Below are positions 55,865 to 63,993 of a stretch of DNA of 64,000 nucleotides, one piece after another. The stretch comes from a virus. The stretch lies in IMG/VR virus record IMGVR_UViG_3300044692_000046, positions 1-64,000 of that record. The stretch is one strand, 5' to 3'. Every line of letters starts with the position of its first letter. Position 1 is the first letter of the stretch. The position numbers and the translations under genes were made by a program. The notes beneath the pieces are model-generated. The model saw only the letters and a list, made by a program, of their open reading frames with translations. It was not told the origin of the DNA and ran no database searches.

Positions 55865-56257
55865 ATGCTTCCTCGCCGTGCCGCGCTAGCGGCTGCCTCA
55901 GCCCTGCTCATCCTGCCCGCAGCGTGTAGCTCCGTATCCCAGGGCTACAAGCAGGGCTCGTCCACCAAGAAGTCCACTGGCGGGACGGTGCTCACGTTGC
56001 AGGCGTCCGCCGACAAGGGCGTCACCTTCGACGTGAACTGGTTCCCCGGGAGCGGGAAGGCGCAGGTCAAGAACTCGCTGACCGGCTCGTGGTCAACCAG
56101 CGTCACCACCGACAAGCCGGCGGCCGTCAACATGGGGGTGCAGGCCGAGTCCGGCAGCGGGAACGTCACCTGCAAGATCCTGAAAGGGTCGAAGGTGATG
56201 GTCGAGCAGACGAAGCCCGGTTCCGATGGGGCGAACTGCGCCTACCCGGCCAGCTAG
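55865..56257 (+). CDS. MmpS-like secreted lipoprotein moron, 130 aa
   Basis: Signal peptide MLPRRAALAAASALLILPAA then Cys21, a probable lipid anchor though Pro at -3 is imperfect. The mature part is a small beta domain like the MmpS transport-accessory family: VTFDVNWFPGSGKAQV, then GSWSTSVTTDKPAA and VTCKILKGSKVMVEQ plus a final cysteine (likely disulfide). Divergent from the terminase genes with TACGGT at 55853-55858, so probably leaderless and expressed in lysogens. A host-surface role such as superinfection exclusion is inference. Confidence 0.65.
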   Translation: MLPRRAALAAASALLILPAACSSVSQGYKQGSSTKKSTGGTVLTLQASADKGVTFDVNWFPGSGKAQVKNSLTGSWSTSVTTDKPAAVNMGVQAESGSGNVTCKILKGSKVMVEQTKPGSDGANCAYPAS

Positions 56258-56316
56258 CCGCAGGTCAGCCGCCCGGCTGATAGATGGGCGTTGATCTGTC
56301 GGAGCACACTGGGAGC

Positions 56317-56448
56317 GTGAATCCGTGGATGCAGCTCGCCCTCGTGGTGGTCGCGTTCGTCGTCATCGGGGGCATGTGCTTCGGGGCGGGGATGGCTACT
56401 GCCGAGGCGCTCGCTCAGCGTGCCGGCCGTCGGCAGTCTCGCCCGTAA
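56317..56448 (+). CDS. Single-TM micropeptide, 43 aa
   Basis: GTG at 56317 with GGGAG five bases upstream. One membrane helix (LALVVVAFVVIGGMCFGAGM) and an Arg-rich tail. It follows the lipoprotein gene on the plus strand, and its 3' end runs 53 bases antisense into the next minus-strand gene. Could act with the lipoprotein; unproven. Confidence 0.5.
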   Translation: MNPWMQLALVVVAFVVIGGMCFGAGMATAEALAQRAGRRQSRP

Positions 56449-56632
56449 CCTCCACGTGCAGTGCCTCGACCTTGCCGTGCAGGTCGTCGACGTGCCCGTA
56501 CAGCCGCTCCAGCTTCTTGCCGATGCGCCAGTGGTGCACCAGGATGCCGGCGCCGAACGCCAGCGCCGAGGCTTCGAGGTTGGGGTAGACGGCCAGCCAG
56601 TTCGTCCACGCCCAGTGCAGGAGGCCGTTCAT
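56396..56632 (-). CDS. Membrane protein with coiled-coil tail, 78 aa
   Basis: Hydrophobic segment (LEASALAFGAGILVHHW) then heptad helix (GKKLERLYGHVDDLHGKVEA). Similar layout to the membrane-coiled-coil gene at 29856 and to common small actinophage proteins. ATGA overlap with the previous gene. Confidence 0.55.
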   Translation of the reverse strand: MNGLLHWAWTNWLAVYPNLEASALAFGAGILVHHWRIGKKLERLYGHVDDLHGKVEALHVEVTGETADGRHAERAPRQ

Positions 56633-56736
56633 TGCTGGCCCTTCCTCGCGCCAGCCGCAGCGCCGATCAGTGTCTTCATCGCCTCAGCGCCGCGCTGTGC
56701 GGCCTCCGCGATCAGGTGCCAGTCGTTCTCGGTCAC
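56629..56736 (-). CDS. Micropeptide, 35 aa
   Basis: GTG at 56736 overlaps the upstream stop (GTGA) and the stop overlaps the next ATG. One amphipathic helix (DWHLIAEAAQRGAEAMKTLI) and a basic end. Function unknown; coupling on both sides supports it. Confidence 0.45.
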   Translation of the reverse strand: MTENDWHLIAEAAQRGAEAMKTLIGAAAGARKGQQ

Positions 56737-56972
56737 GCCGGCGCCCCCTGTCCGTTGTCGCCCGGCATGACGTGTCGGGCGAACTCTGCCGCGTCGATGT
56801 GGAGTTCGACCGGCAGGTCCGGGACCATCCGCAGTTCGGTGCCGCCGTCGGTGACGCGGGTGTAGCGCCTCGTCGGGATGCCGTAGTGCTGCATCCACAT
56901 CCAGGCGGGCATCGAGGTTGAGGAGGCCAGCCGCAGCAGGATCTGCCACAGGAGCGCGCGCGGGTGCTGCAT
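56733..56972 (-). CDS. Hypothetical protein, 79 aa
   Basis: Function not recognised. N-terminal helix (ALLWQILLRLASSTSMPAW) then strands (TELRMVPDLPVELHIDAAEF). The stop is coupled to the micropeptide gene. GGAGGCTGCC precedes the ATG. Confidence 0.55.
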   Translation of the reverse strand: MQHPRALLWQILLRLASSTSMPAWMWMQHYGIPTRRYTRVTDGGTELRMVPDLPVELHIDAAEFARHVMPGDNGQGAPA

Positions 56973-56981
56973 GGCAGCCTC

Positions 56982-57173
56982 CTAGCTCAGGGCGCTGAGG
57001 ATGCCGTCGTACGGCTCGGTCAGCTCCGGGCAGATGTGCTCAGTGACCGAGCCTGTGTCTACCTGCACGAACACCCGGCCGGACCGGTCCGAGGTGGGCG
57101 TTGCGGTCACGGTGAGCGGCTCACCGCAGACCGGGCAGGTCGTGTTGTATTCGAAGGTGCCTGCGCTCGCCAT
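56982..57173 (-). CDS. Zinc-ribbon-like protein, 63 aa
   Basis: CPVCGEPLTV near residues 13-16 and CPELTEPYDG near 49 give three cysteines with a His beside the last (EHICPEL), a small zinc-ribbon layout. AGGAGGCCCTC precedes the ATG. Function unknown. Confidence 0.6.
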   Translation of the reverse strand: MASAGTFEYNTTCPVCGEPLTVTATPTSDRSGRVFVQVDTGSVTEHICPELTEPYDGILSALS

Positions 57174-57183
57174 GAGGGCCTCC

Positions 57184-57540
57184 TCAGTCCCAGGGCAGCT
57201 TGCCGGTGCGCTCCTTGTGCGCCCCGATCGCCGCGAGCAGGTCCGTGATGAGTTCCTGCCGCTCGGCGCGCTTCGCCTCGGCCGCGGCCTGCTGCTCGGC
57301 CTCGGCCTGGAGCCGGGCCGTCTCGACCTGCTGGCGGATCTCCTCGTCCAACTCCGGGGTGCACCCGGTCCACTGCGTCAGCGTCCCGTCCGCGTTCCGG
57401 CCGACGTGCGGCACCCGGTTGCCTTCCTCGTCCGGGTGCTCAGGTCGGATGCACACGGCGCCGCCGGAGTGGTGCTCGCAGGAGTGCCCGCACACCTCCG
57501 CCTGCCCGGCCTCGGCCAGCGCCACCTCATCAGCGATCAC
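57184..57540 (-). CDS. Hypothetical protein with Cys/His start and long helix, 118 aa
   Basis: The N-terminal CGHSCEHHSGGAVC-type cluster suggests metal binding; the rest is a charged helix (EIRQQVETARLQAEAEQQAA) ending in GKLPWD. GTG at 57540 is the likeliest start, although no clear ribosome site precedes it. Function unknown. Confidence 0.5.
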   Translation of the reverse strand: MIADEVALAEAGQAEVCGHSCEHHSGGAVCIRPEHPDEEGNRVPHVGRNADGTLTQWTGCTPELDEEIRQQVETARLQAEAEQQAAAEAKRAERQELITDLLAAIGAHKERTGKLPWD

Positions 57541-57563
57541 GTCGTGAAAGGTTCGCTGCCGCC

Positions 57564-57740
57564 TCAGTCCGACCGGGGCTTGTACCGGATCGGGGTGTTG
57601 ATGCTCCGCGGCATCGGCCCGTGTCGCTGGCGGGCGAGCTGTCGGCGCTGCTGCCGGTTCAGGTCCCGGTACCGGATGTCCCACTCCTGGCGCGGGGACT
57701 CCTGGTTCAGGTCCGTTCGGGTGCACTTGCGCTCCTCCAC
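57564..57740 (-). CDS. Small basic protein, 58 aa
   Basis: GTG at 57740, three bases after the peptidase stop. Very basic (QEWDIRYRDLNRQQRRQLAR, then RSINTPIRYKPRSD). Likely nucleic-acid binding by charge; no family recognised. Confidence 0.5.
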   Translation of the reverse strand: MEERKCTRTDLNQESPRQEWDIRYRDLNRQQRRQLARQRHGPMPRSINTPIRYKPRSD

Positions 57741-57743
57741 AAC

Positions 57744-58511
57744 TCAGTCCAGCGCGTCCAGGTCGGCCAGCAGTTGCCGGAGGTCGAGGCCCTGGGGGTC
57801 GTGGCCGGTCTTGTCGAGGAAGTCCGAGGTCACTACCGCGTAGCACTCTTCGAAGTAGGTGTCGAGGAACCGGCCAGTCATGGCTTGGAGAGCGCCCCAC
57901 GTCACCGTGTAGTAGTTCGCCGGGTCGTAGCCGAGGATCGGCACCGCGTGCGCGCCGATGATCGGGGAACCGTCCACCACGTGCCAGTGGTCGCCGACCG
58001 CGAACTGATCCTCAGCGGACTGCGGTACGTTGAAGCCCGCGTACACGCCGCCGAACGTGGCGATGGCCTGCTTGAGTTGCCGGTGGTTGTGCGGGTCGAT
58101 CCGCAGGAACGCCACGATCTTGTGTCCGGCGATGCCGTGCCGTCGCCAGTACTTGAGTACGTCGAGCTCGTTCGCGCCGCGGTCGGTCGGGTTGGTGCCG
58201 TCCGGGCGGGTCTGCGACGGGTCGTAGCCGGTGATCGCCTCGTAGGTACGCTGCACGTCCTCGTCGGTGACCGAGACCTCGCGGCCGAGAGCGTACTGCG
58301 TCCACGCCTCGATCATGTGGGCCAGCGCCGCGATCGTGCAGTCCCCGATCCGATCGTTCAGAAAAACGGGCCATTCGGTCACATCGCCGTACCAGTTCGC
58401 CCGCAGCGGCGGAGCGACCAGCCGCGCCTTCTGATAGGTGGCGTAGTTCAGGGTCCGCTCGTCATGCCGGACGGGGAGCCGGCCGTAGCAGTGCTGGACG
58501 TGACGGGACAC
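57744..58511 (-). CDS. Papain-like cysteine peptidase-fold protein, 255 aa
   Basis: The catalytic pattern of a C1/C39-like peptidase is visible: Cys in NDRIGDCTIAALAHMIEAW (about residue 58), His in SPIIGAHAVPILGYD (about 188), and a following TVTWGALQAMT where the third residue would lie. No signal peptide or membrane segment. In phages such proteins are rare; the target could be a host or virion protein. Activity is inferred from motif order. Confidence 0.6.
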   Translation of the reverse strand: MSRHVQHCYGRLPVRHDERTLNYATYQKARLVAPPLRANWYGDVTEWPVFLNDRIGDCTIAALAHMIEAWTQYALGREVSVTDEDVQRTYEAITGYDPSQTRPDGTNPTDRGANELDVLKYWRRHGIAGHKIVAFLRIDPHNHRQLKQAIATFGGVYAGFNVPQSAEDQFAVGDHWHVVDGSPIIGAHAVPILGYDPANYYTVTWGALQAMTGRFLDTYFEECYAVVTSDFLDKTGHDPQGLDLRQLLADLDALD

Positions 58512-58551
58512 GGAGGCTCCTCGATGGCGTTGTCAGGGATGTTTGTGCAGG

Positions 58552-58761
58552 TCAGCCGTTCTCGTCGGTGGCGAGAACCTGCTGGACGTAGGCGTCGAAG
58601 AACTCGCGGGTCACGGGGTGGCCGCACGGTTCGAGCCAGTACGTCATCGGCTGCGGCTCGTCGCGCTCGTACTGCCGGCCGCCCTGGGAGTGCAGCGTGG
58701 ACGCTTCGCCGCCGCAGTCGGGGCAGGTCAGCGGCGTCAGGTAGGGCAGAGTGAGGCTCAC
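58552..58761 (-). CDS. Zinc-ribbon-like protein, 69 aa
   Basis: CPDCGGEAST near residue 13 and a later PCGHPVTREFFDAYV give a C-x2-C...C-x-H site. GTG at 58761 overlaps the upstream stop as GTGA, so it is coupled to the amidase-like gene above. Function unknown. Confidence 0.6.
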   Translation of the reverse strand: MSLTLPYLTPLTCPDCGGEASTLHSQGGRQYERDEPQPMTYWLEPCGHPVTREFFDAYVQQVLATDENG

Positions 58762-59264
58762 GTCAGCGGCCCCGTCCACACCTCGACGCCGGGCCGGCTG
58801 GCGAGGTCGGCTGGGGTCACCTCGTCGGCGTTCGCCCGGCCGCACATCCAGTCCAGCCCCGCCGCCGCACCAGCCACGGCACAGAGCTGACTACAGATGG
58901 TCACGTGCTCCTTGCCGAGGAGCTTGAACAGCCACCGCCAGTGCCAGCCCAGCGCGTTCAGGCCCAGCGCCCCGAGGTCGAGGTACGAGTACGGCTCGTT
59001 GACGGCCTTCACGGCGGTGTCGACCACCGTGCGGCGCTGCTGGTCGGTCATAATCTCGCCCGTGTTGAACGCGAGCGGCTTGCCGGCGTACTCCGACAGC
59101 CACTCGACCCGCACGCCGCGGGCTGCGGCCTCCACCACCTGGCCGTTGTCCCCGACGATGAACGCGTGGTCGTAGGGGCTGTGGGTGGCCTTGCGGATCA
59201 GCCACGACAGCAGGCCGCCGGAGTTGACGACGCCGTATCGGCCGGGCTGTATGGCACTGGGCAT
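58758..59264 (-). CDS. NlpC/P60- or YiiX-like permuted papain-fold protein, 168 aa
   Basis: The permuted papain order is visible: His in THSPYDHAFIVGDNGQVVEA (about 33) and Cys in EHVTICSQLCAVAGAAAG (about 124-128), with SGGLLSWLIRKAT before the His. This order fits the YiiX/C92 and related phage or bacterial amidases that act on peptidoglycan or lipid. GGAGGGG eight bases before ATG. Substrate unknown. Confidence 0.6.
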   Translation of the reverse strand: MPSAIQPGRYGVVNSGGLLSWLIRKATHSPYDHAFIVGDNGQVVEAAARGVRVEWLSEYAGKPLAFNTGEIMTDQQRRTVVDTAVKAVNEPYSYLDLGALGLNALGWHWRWLFKLLGKEHVTICSQLCAVAGAAAGLDWMCGRANADEVTPADLASRPGVEVWTGPLT

Positions 59265-59611
59265 GCGGGCGCACCCCTCCCAGGTGAAGGGTCCTTCGGA
59301 GTGGAGGAACGTGCGGCGAACGTCAGGCAGCGGTCCGTTCACGGCCGCCTCCGGGGGTACGCCGGCCGGGCGCAGCGTGAGGGGAGAGGAAGGTGCTGCG
59401 CCCGGACCGACGCGGGTAGACGGCTGGCCACCGGGCAGGCACCCGTAGGTGCGGCGACAACCCGATAGAGGGGTCAGGCTCACGGTCGTCTCCACCGTGG
59501 ACGCAGTGGCCAGCACGAGGTGGAGGGGTGGGCACGAAGAAGCCCGCCGCGGCCGTGTGGGTGGCGTGTGCGACGGGCTCTCAGAACAGACTATGAAGCA
59601 GCCTTATGCGA
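59265..59611. other. Intergenic region upstream of the peptidase genes
   Basis: No convincing gene in 347 bp. AT-richer sequence around 59588-59630, near the end of the upstream gene, may hold a leftward promoter. Several short GC dyads are present but no clear terminator. Confidence 0.4.
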
Positions 59612-59872
59612 TCACGTTAAGGTGCTGGTCAGAGCGTTGTCAACTCGCCGCGTCTCGCGTGTCGCCGCGCGGCGGTCGCGCTCGCACATCAAGATCTCCG
59701 CTTCGATCACGTACGTCCCGGTTCGATTCGTCCACGAGCGGACCCCGTGGACCCTGATCCACTGACGGATCGTTGCGGGCTTCCGGCCGGTACGCTCGGC
59801 CACCTGCTCCAGGGACATCAGGGTGCACCCAGGGCAGGAGTTCGGCCGGCGACAGGAGCAGGTGCGGTCCAT
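59612..59872 (-). CDS. Excisionase/MerR-like HTH with N-terminal zinc knuckle, 86 aa
   Basis: Starts with a Cys cluster (RTCSCRRPNSCPGCTLMS), then an HTH: SLEQVAERTGRKPATIRQWI, a wing RSWTNRTGTYVIEAEIL and a basic tail. Small HTH proteins with this fold act as excisionases or activators. ATG at 59872 chosen because AGGTAGG precedes it. It is far from the integrase, so assignment as excisionase is not claimed. Confidence 0.65.
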   Translation of the reverse strand: MDRTCSCRRPNSCPGCTLMSLEQVAERTGRKPATIRQWIRVHGVRSWTNRTGTYVIEAEILMCERDRRAATRETRRVDNALTSTLT

Positions 59873-59881
59873 TGCCGGCAC

Positions 59882-60205
59882 CTACCTGTTCCTCGGCAGT
59901 GCGCCGGGCGGCTGCGCCTGACCCGCTACGAGCCGGCCGCACGTTGGGACGACTCCGTCCGCCATCCGCGTCGACAGGATGTGGGTGCCCGGCCCGAACA
60001 TCTGCCTGATCTGATCCCGCTCCGATCGCGGCGGGCAGGCGTGCGAGCGGCTCAGGACGTGTACCTCGTCCAGGTCGGCCACGTAGTAGTTCCTGCCGCA
60101 CACGTCGTGGGTGAGCTTCACGAACGGCGGGCTGTCCTCGATGCTGGCCAGAGACCAGCCGGAGAGGCGCCGGCGGCCGGTCAGCCACGCCCACAATCTG
60201 CGCAT
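59882..60205 (-). CDS. Hypothetical protein, 107 aa
   Basis: Function not recognised. Basic N-terminus (MRRLWAWLTGRRRLSGW), strands (CGRNYYVADLDEVHVL) and a late GPGTHILSTRMADGVVPTCG. TGATG overlap with the upstream stop. Confidence 0.55.
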   Translation of the reverse strand: MRRLWAWLTGRRRLSGWSLASIEDSPPFVKLTHDVCGRNYYVADLDEVHVLSRSHACPPRSERDQIRQMFGPGTHILSTRMADGVVPTCGRLVAGQAQPPGALPRNR

Positions 60206-60798
60206 CACGCGATCGCCTCGAACCTGTCGAGCCTTACCGGAGTACCGCAGTTGGAGCACGGGATCGGCGGGGTAGCGAACCACACCCGCCAGAACGGCAG
60301 GCTGGCCTGCTGCACGATGTGCTTGTGCTCGTCGCACAGCAGCATCGGCGCCCACAGTGGTCCCTCACCTTGAGGGCGTCCCGTAGTCCACGGGGTCGCC
60401 TCCTCGGGGAACTCGATGGTCTTGTCGATCAGCGCGCCGACAGGCTCGTCCGGCGGCTCCTCGAACTGCTCGGGCCGGTAGTACACGCTCAGTTCCAGCC
60501 GCCCGTCCGCTACCAGGCCGTCCGTGCCGTCCTGCTTGTGGAACACCTCGCCGCCGATGCGGATCTCGGGGTGCTGCTCCCAGCCGAAACCCATCGCCTC
60601 GAACGCGAGGATCACCGTCTGCGCCGAGTCGAACATCGCCGCCCGCACCTCCGCTGGTGTTGTCGGGTTGCCGCGCGGCTTGAGCTGGAAGACGAACTCG
60701 CAGGTGGTCGGGTATCCGCGCAGGCTGACCTTGTGGGTCACGTTCCAGCCCGCGATCTCGTCCGCAACGATGGCGATGATCTCGTCAGGGAAGCTCAC
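60205..60798 (-). CDS. Hypothetical protein with C-terminal zinc ribbon, 197 aa
   Basis: Strand-rich N-terminal half (VTHKVSLRGYPTTCEFVFQL, EIRIGGEVFHKQDG, RLELSVYYRPEQF). C-terminal LLCDEHKHIVQQ and PIPCSNCGTPVRLDRF give a Cys/His plus CxxC site. GTG at 60798 overlaps the upstream gene by 14 bases. Function unknown. Confidence 0.6.
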   Translation of the reverse strand: MSFPDEIIAIVADEIAGWNVTHKVSLRGYPTTCEFVFQLKPRGNPTTPAEVRAAMFDSAQTVILAFEAMGFGWEQHPEIRIGGEVFHKQDGTDGLVADGRLELSVYYRPEQFEEPPDEPVGALIDKTIEFPEEATPWTTGRPQGEGPLWAPMLLCDEHKHIVQQASLPFWRVWFATPPIPCSNCGTPVRLDRFEAIA

Positions 60799-61192
60799 AG
60801 CGCCATTCCTCTCGGTACCCGGGGTGGTTGGAGTACGCCTCGGCACGCACCTTGATCACGTCTTCCAGCGCAGCGATCCGCGCGTACTCGCCGCCATTCC
60901 AGAGCGTCCGCTCTCCGACTTCCAGCGAGGCCCTGTAGAGGTCGAGGAGCTTCCGGTCGGCGGCCACCTGCGCCAGCACGGAGGCCGGGTCGTTCGCGGC
61001 GATGTGCGCGGCCTGCTCGTCGGTCGGGTGGCATTCGTCGTGCGCCACGTCGGTGCCGTCGGCGTCGATGATGCGGTTGCCGTCGTGGCCACCGGTGTGC
61101 CAGCGGCCCTCCGGGGTGTCGCCGCCGACGTCCTGCGCCAGCCGCTCCCGCTCGTCCAGCACGCCGCGCCACCACGTCACCAGGTCATCCAT
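60785..61192 (-). CDS. DUF6221-like protein, 135 aa
   Basis: Matches the actinobacterial/actinophage DUF6221 pattern: N-terminal DDLVTWWRGVLDERERLAQD, a central HIAANDPASVLAQVAADRKL and a helical end (YARIAALEDVIKVRAEAYSN). ATG at 61192 overlaps the upstream TGA as TGATG. The family function is unknown, but it is a good marker of actinophage DNA. Confidence 0.7.
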   Translation of the reverse strand: MDDLVTWWRGVLDERERLAQDVGGDTPEGRWHTGGHDGNRIIDADGTDVAHDECHPTDEQAAHIAANDPASVLAQVAADRKLLDLYRASLEVGERTLWNGGEYARIAALEDVIKVRAEAYSNHPGYREEWRCELP

Positions 61193-61824
61193 CACGGCGA
61201 CACCATTGTCGAATGCGTCCACCGGTACACCCAGAACGTCACGTCGTCCTCCAGTTCCGCTCGCTCGTACGAGTAGTACGACATCACTTCGCCGTCACGA
61301 GGGTCTTTCGTGATTCGGGCATATTGGTGCCCCGGAGACGGGCTGATCGTGCCGGTGTCTGCGTACGACTCGGGCGTCTCTCCATGGTGGGGACCGCCGT
61401 CGAGACGCATCACAATCCGGCGAACCGCCGAGCAGTCCACGTGCGTAGACGCATGGTTCCGGTAGGCGTCCCACGCCTCCTGGTCGGTGTCCTGGGCTTC
61501 GCCTTGCCAGGGCTCGTCGTGGAACGCTGGGGCGTCACACCGCCACATCCACCGACCAGCCTTTTGGTAGACGCCGATGCCGACAGGGCCGACGACGTGC
61601 TTCTTCTTCTCGATGGCAACCGTCAGCCGGTCCCGCAGCAGTACCGCCGCGTCCGGCCTGAGCCTCACCTCGAACACGTCGCCGCCGTGACCATCGGAGT
61701 AGCCGCACAGCCGGATCTCGTCCGTCCAGGACGCCGCCGTTGCCACGTCGAGGATCGTGTCGTTGGGCTGATCGTGCTCCGCGAGCACCTCGCGGCCGTC
61801 GTGGATGCTGCCCCAGATGCTCAC
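61192..61824 (-). CDS. Hypothetical protein, 210 aa
   Basis: Function not recognised. Contains strand-rich blocks (IRLCGYSDGHGGDVFEVRL, GPVGIGVYQKAGRWMWRC) and a C-terminal YSYERAELEDDVTFWVYRW. Coupled to both neighbours by short overlaps. Confidence 0.6.
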   Translation of the reverse strand: MSIWGSIHDGREVLAEHDQPNDTILDVATAASWTDEIRLCGYSDGHGGDVFEVRLRPDAAVLLRDRLTVAIEKKKHVVGPVGIGVYQKAGRWMWRCDAPAFHDEPWQGEAQDTDQEAWDAYRNHASTHVDCSAVRRIVMRLDGGPHHGETPESYADTGTISPSPGHQYARITKDPRDGEVMSYYSYERAELEDDVTFWVYRWTHSTMVSP

Positions 61825-62270
61825 CGCTTCCCGCCTTCCAGTCGGTCCATCTCGATCCAGGAGTCGTCGGCCGGGGCGGGCTGCGGCTTCCAGGACGGAT
61901 CGGCGGTACGTCCCGGCTGCTCGGTGTGCCCGCGCGACGGATCGTGCATGAAGGCTGCCAGCACGTCGGGCGGGATGGGCGGCATCGGCCGGCGCATGGA
62001 CTCCTCGATCAGCCGCTGCCGTTCCGCGATCCGCGCCATCGCCGCCTCCTCATCCGGGGAGCCGTACATCGCCACCGTCAGCACGTACCGGCGGTCCTCG
62101 TCCGGCACGCCCCGATCCTGCATCGCCATGTCCGCGAGGCTCAGCGTGCGACGCAGCCAGCCGACATGCGCGTTGTACGTCGGGTCCTTGAGGAACGCTT
62201 CGTCGGCTCGGGACATGCGGTCCAGGTAGTTGCCGATCAACTCGTCCACGAGGTCGCTCTCGCCTCTCAC
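61821..62270 (-). CDS. Hypothetical helical protein, 149 aa
   Basis: Function not recognised. GTG at 62270 overlaps the upstream stop (GTGA). Helices LVDELIGNYLDRMSRADEAF and EEAAMARIAERQRLIEESMR, then a proline-rich acidic tail. Confidence 0.6.
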   Translation of the reverse strand: MRGESDLVDELIGNYLDRMSRADEAFLKDPTYNAHVGWLRRTLSLADMAMQDRGVPDEDRRYVLTVAMYGSPDEEAAMARIAERQRLIEESMRRPMPPIPPDVLAAFMHDPSRGHTEQPGRTADPSWKPQPAPADDSWIEMDRLEGGKR

Positions 62271-63106
62271 GCCGCCCCTCCTGCCTGCTCCGCTTCCATC
62301 GCCGCCAACTCGGCCTCCACCCGCTCGTCGAACTCCCCAGGACGTGGCTCCCTGCGCCCCGGCACGCGCCGTGGGCCCACCAGTGCGTGGCAGAACGAGC
62401 ACTCCTCCCACGCCGACAGCGGGAACCGCTTCAACGTCAGCAGGTCGCATTTCGGGCACGGCACCGGCAGCGCCTTGGCCGACATGCCCGTGACGCGGCG
62501 CATCAGCGCCAGATGCTCCCGCAGCTCCTCGCAGAAGTCCCCGAACGCCTCATCGTGGTCCGCCGCCCAGTCCACCCGCGCCCGCAGCCAGCCGGCCAGC
62601 CGGTCCGGGGTCGGCACCGGCAGCCGCTCCGGCAGCATGTCGGCGCGCGCCTCCTGCCAGTACCTCGCCCACTGATCCAGCCACCGCAGCGTCGGAATCT
62701 CCCCGGTCTGATCGTTCGCGGGCACCAGCTCCGGGGAGCCGTCCGCGGCGCGCACCAGGTGCCGTTCCCACGTCACCACCTGCCGGGAGCCGCCCTCCAC
62801 GTCCACTGTCACGACTCGCCGCTGTGTCACGATGTGCGGCACCAGCCCGTCAGACACGCCGTCCCGTAGCCGGTGGGAGTGGATCGACGGGACGGGCAGC
62901 ATCAGGTCCAGGGCGTGCAGGTTCAGCCGGCCTGTCGAGGTCAGCACCTCATCCGGCAGGTGGTGCGTCCACAGGTCCACCAGTTCGTCCAGCGCGGTCC
63001 GCGGCCACTGCCGGCACCACCAGCAGATGTCGCCCTCGCCGGGTTTCGGGTCGCGGCGGAAGCACAGGACGCAGGAGCCTTCCGGCTGCACGGTCTCCTC
63101 GGTCAT
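62267..63106 (-). CDS. Zinc-finger protein, 279 aa
   Basis: An N-terminal treble-clef-like site (SCVLCFRRDPKPGEGDICWW then CRQW) and a C-terminal four-Cys zinc ribbon (VPCPKCDLLTLKRF and EECSFCHALVG) flank a helical middle that includes HHLPDEVLTSTGRLN and an HTH-like LALMRRVTGMSAKALPVP. DNA binding is likely; resembles regulatory/late-control proteins of actinophages without clear family. ATGA overlap with the upstream gene. Confidence 0.65.
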   Translation of the reverse strand: MTEETVQPEGSCVLCFRRDPKPGEGDICWWCRQWPRTALDELVDLWTHHLPDEVLTSTGRLNLHALDLMLPVPSIHSHRLRDGVSDGLVPHIVTQRRVVTVDVEGGSRQVVTWERHLVRAADGSPELVPANDQTGEIPTLRWLDQWARYWQEARADMLPERLPVPTPDRLAGWLRARVDWAADHDEAFGDFCEELREHLALMRRVTGMSAKALPVPCPKCDLLTLKRFPLSAWEECSFCHALVGPRRVPGRREPRPGEFDERVEAELAAMEAEQAGGAA

Positions 63107-63993
63107 CGCCGCGACCCCCTGAGTTCGTAGGGTCGGCCGGCGCCGACGATGGAGTCGATGGATCTCCACGTCGGGACCGGCTCGTTGTCGTAGGGCTCGA
63201 ACAGGACAGCCACGCTCCTGAGTGGCTGGCGCGTTCGCTCGGCCAGCCGGGCGACCACCGCCGCCTCTAGTGCCCCGTGCTTCTCGTGCTCCAGCGGCGG
63301 GCGGTACTGACGCTCCCAGCCCGCCTCGTGCGCCATCGAAGGCGCGGGCGGTAGAGGTGGCGGCTCGTACGTCGAGACGGTGTAGGACGGCGGCGGCCAC
63401 TCCTCTAGCGAGTACGCCTCTTGGCCCACCGTCAGCGAGGTCCCATCAATCTGGGAGCCTCCGATGATTTCCCGCAGGAAGTTGCCGGCGTAGGCGCCAA
63501 AACCCGATGGGTAGGGCGTGAGCTCCACGGGGCACGTCGCTCCGCTGGTGCGGACCGCGGAACCGTGGTGTCCGCCGCCGGCTATGTTGTCCAACTCGGC
63601 ACGCGGGACAGCTCGTTCCCCCGACCCATCGTCCATCAGGAGCGTGCCCTCACGGCGACAGAACGCGCATGCGCACGCGAGGTCCACGGTGAGCGTGACG
63701 GTGCCCGCATCTCTTCCAGGTTGGAATCCGGCCTCGGCCACGACCTCTTCAATCGGTCGCCACAGGCCAGAAGGCGTCGGCGTTGATTTCGGCGCCCACC
63801 GCATCGAGTCGCCACGCGTGTAGCCCGACATGTCGCTGTCCAGCGGGAAGAGTTGCCGTGCTCCTACCTGCTCGGCCGTCCATCCGCGCTGGCACGCTGG
63901 CGAACAGAACCAGCCCGACTCGCCATCTGCGGGCAACGGCTCGCCGCAGTGCGCACACCGCTCCTCGACTGCGCTGTCGATGGCGTCCAGCAC
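63103..63993 (-). CDS. Hypothetical protein with N-terminal zinc ribbon, possibly cut by window edge
   Basis: Function not recognised. CAHCGEPLPADGESGWFC followed by SPACQRGW near residues 13-38 is a zinc-ribbon knuckle pair. ACACAFCRREG at about 110 is a second Cys cluster. The rest is Pro-rich with AALVVARL-type helices late. The GTG at 63993 is only seven bases from the window end and the frame stays open, so the true start may lie outside. Confidence 0.6.
   Translation of the reverse strand: MLDAIDSAVEERCAHCGEPLPADGESGWFCSPACQRGWTAEQVGARQLFPLDSDMSGYTRGDSMRWAPKSTPTPSGLWRPIEEVVAEAGFQPGRDAGTVTLTVDLACACAFCRREGTLLMDDGSGERAVPRAELDNIAGGGHHGSAVRTSGATCPVELTPYPSGFGAYAGNFLREIIGGSQIDGTSLTVGQEAYSLEEWPPPSYTVSTYEPPPLPPAPSMAHEAGWERQYRPPLEHEKHGALEAAVVARLAERTRQPLRSVAVLFEPYDNEPVPTWRSIDSIVGAGRPYELRGSRR

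Noticed and set aside
59718-59733. GGTTCGATTCG resembling a tRNA T-loop
   Set aside because: It lies in the coding sequence of the HTH gene at 59612-59872 and no tRNA cloverleaf can be folded around it.
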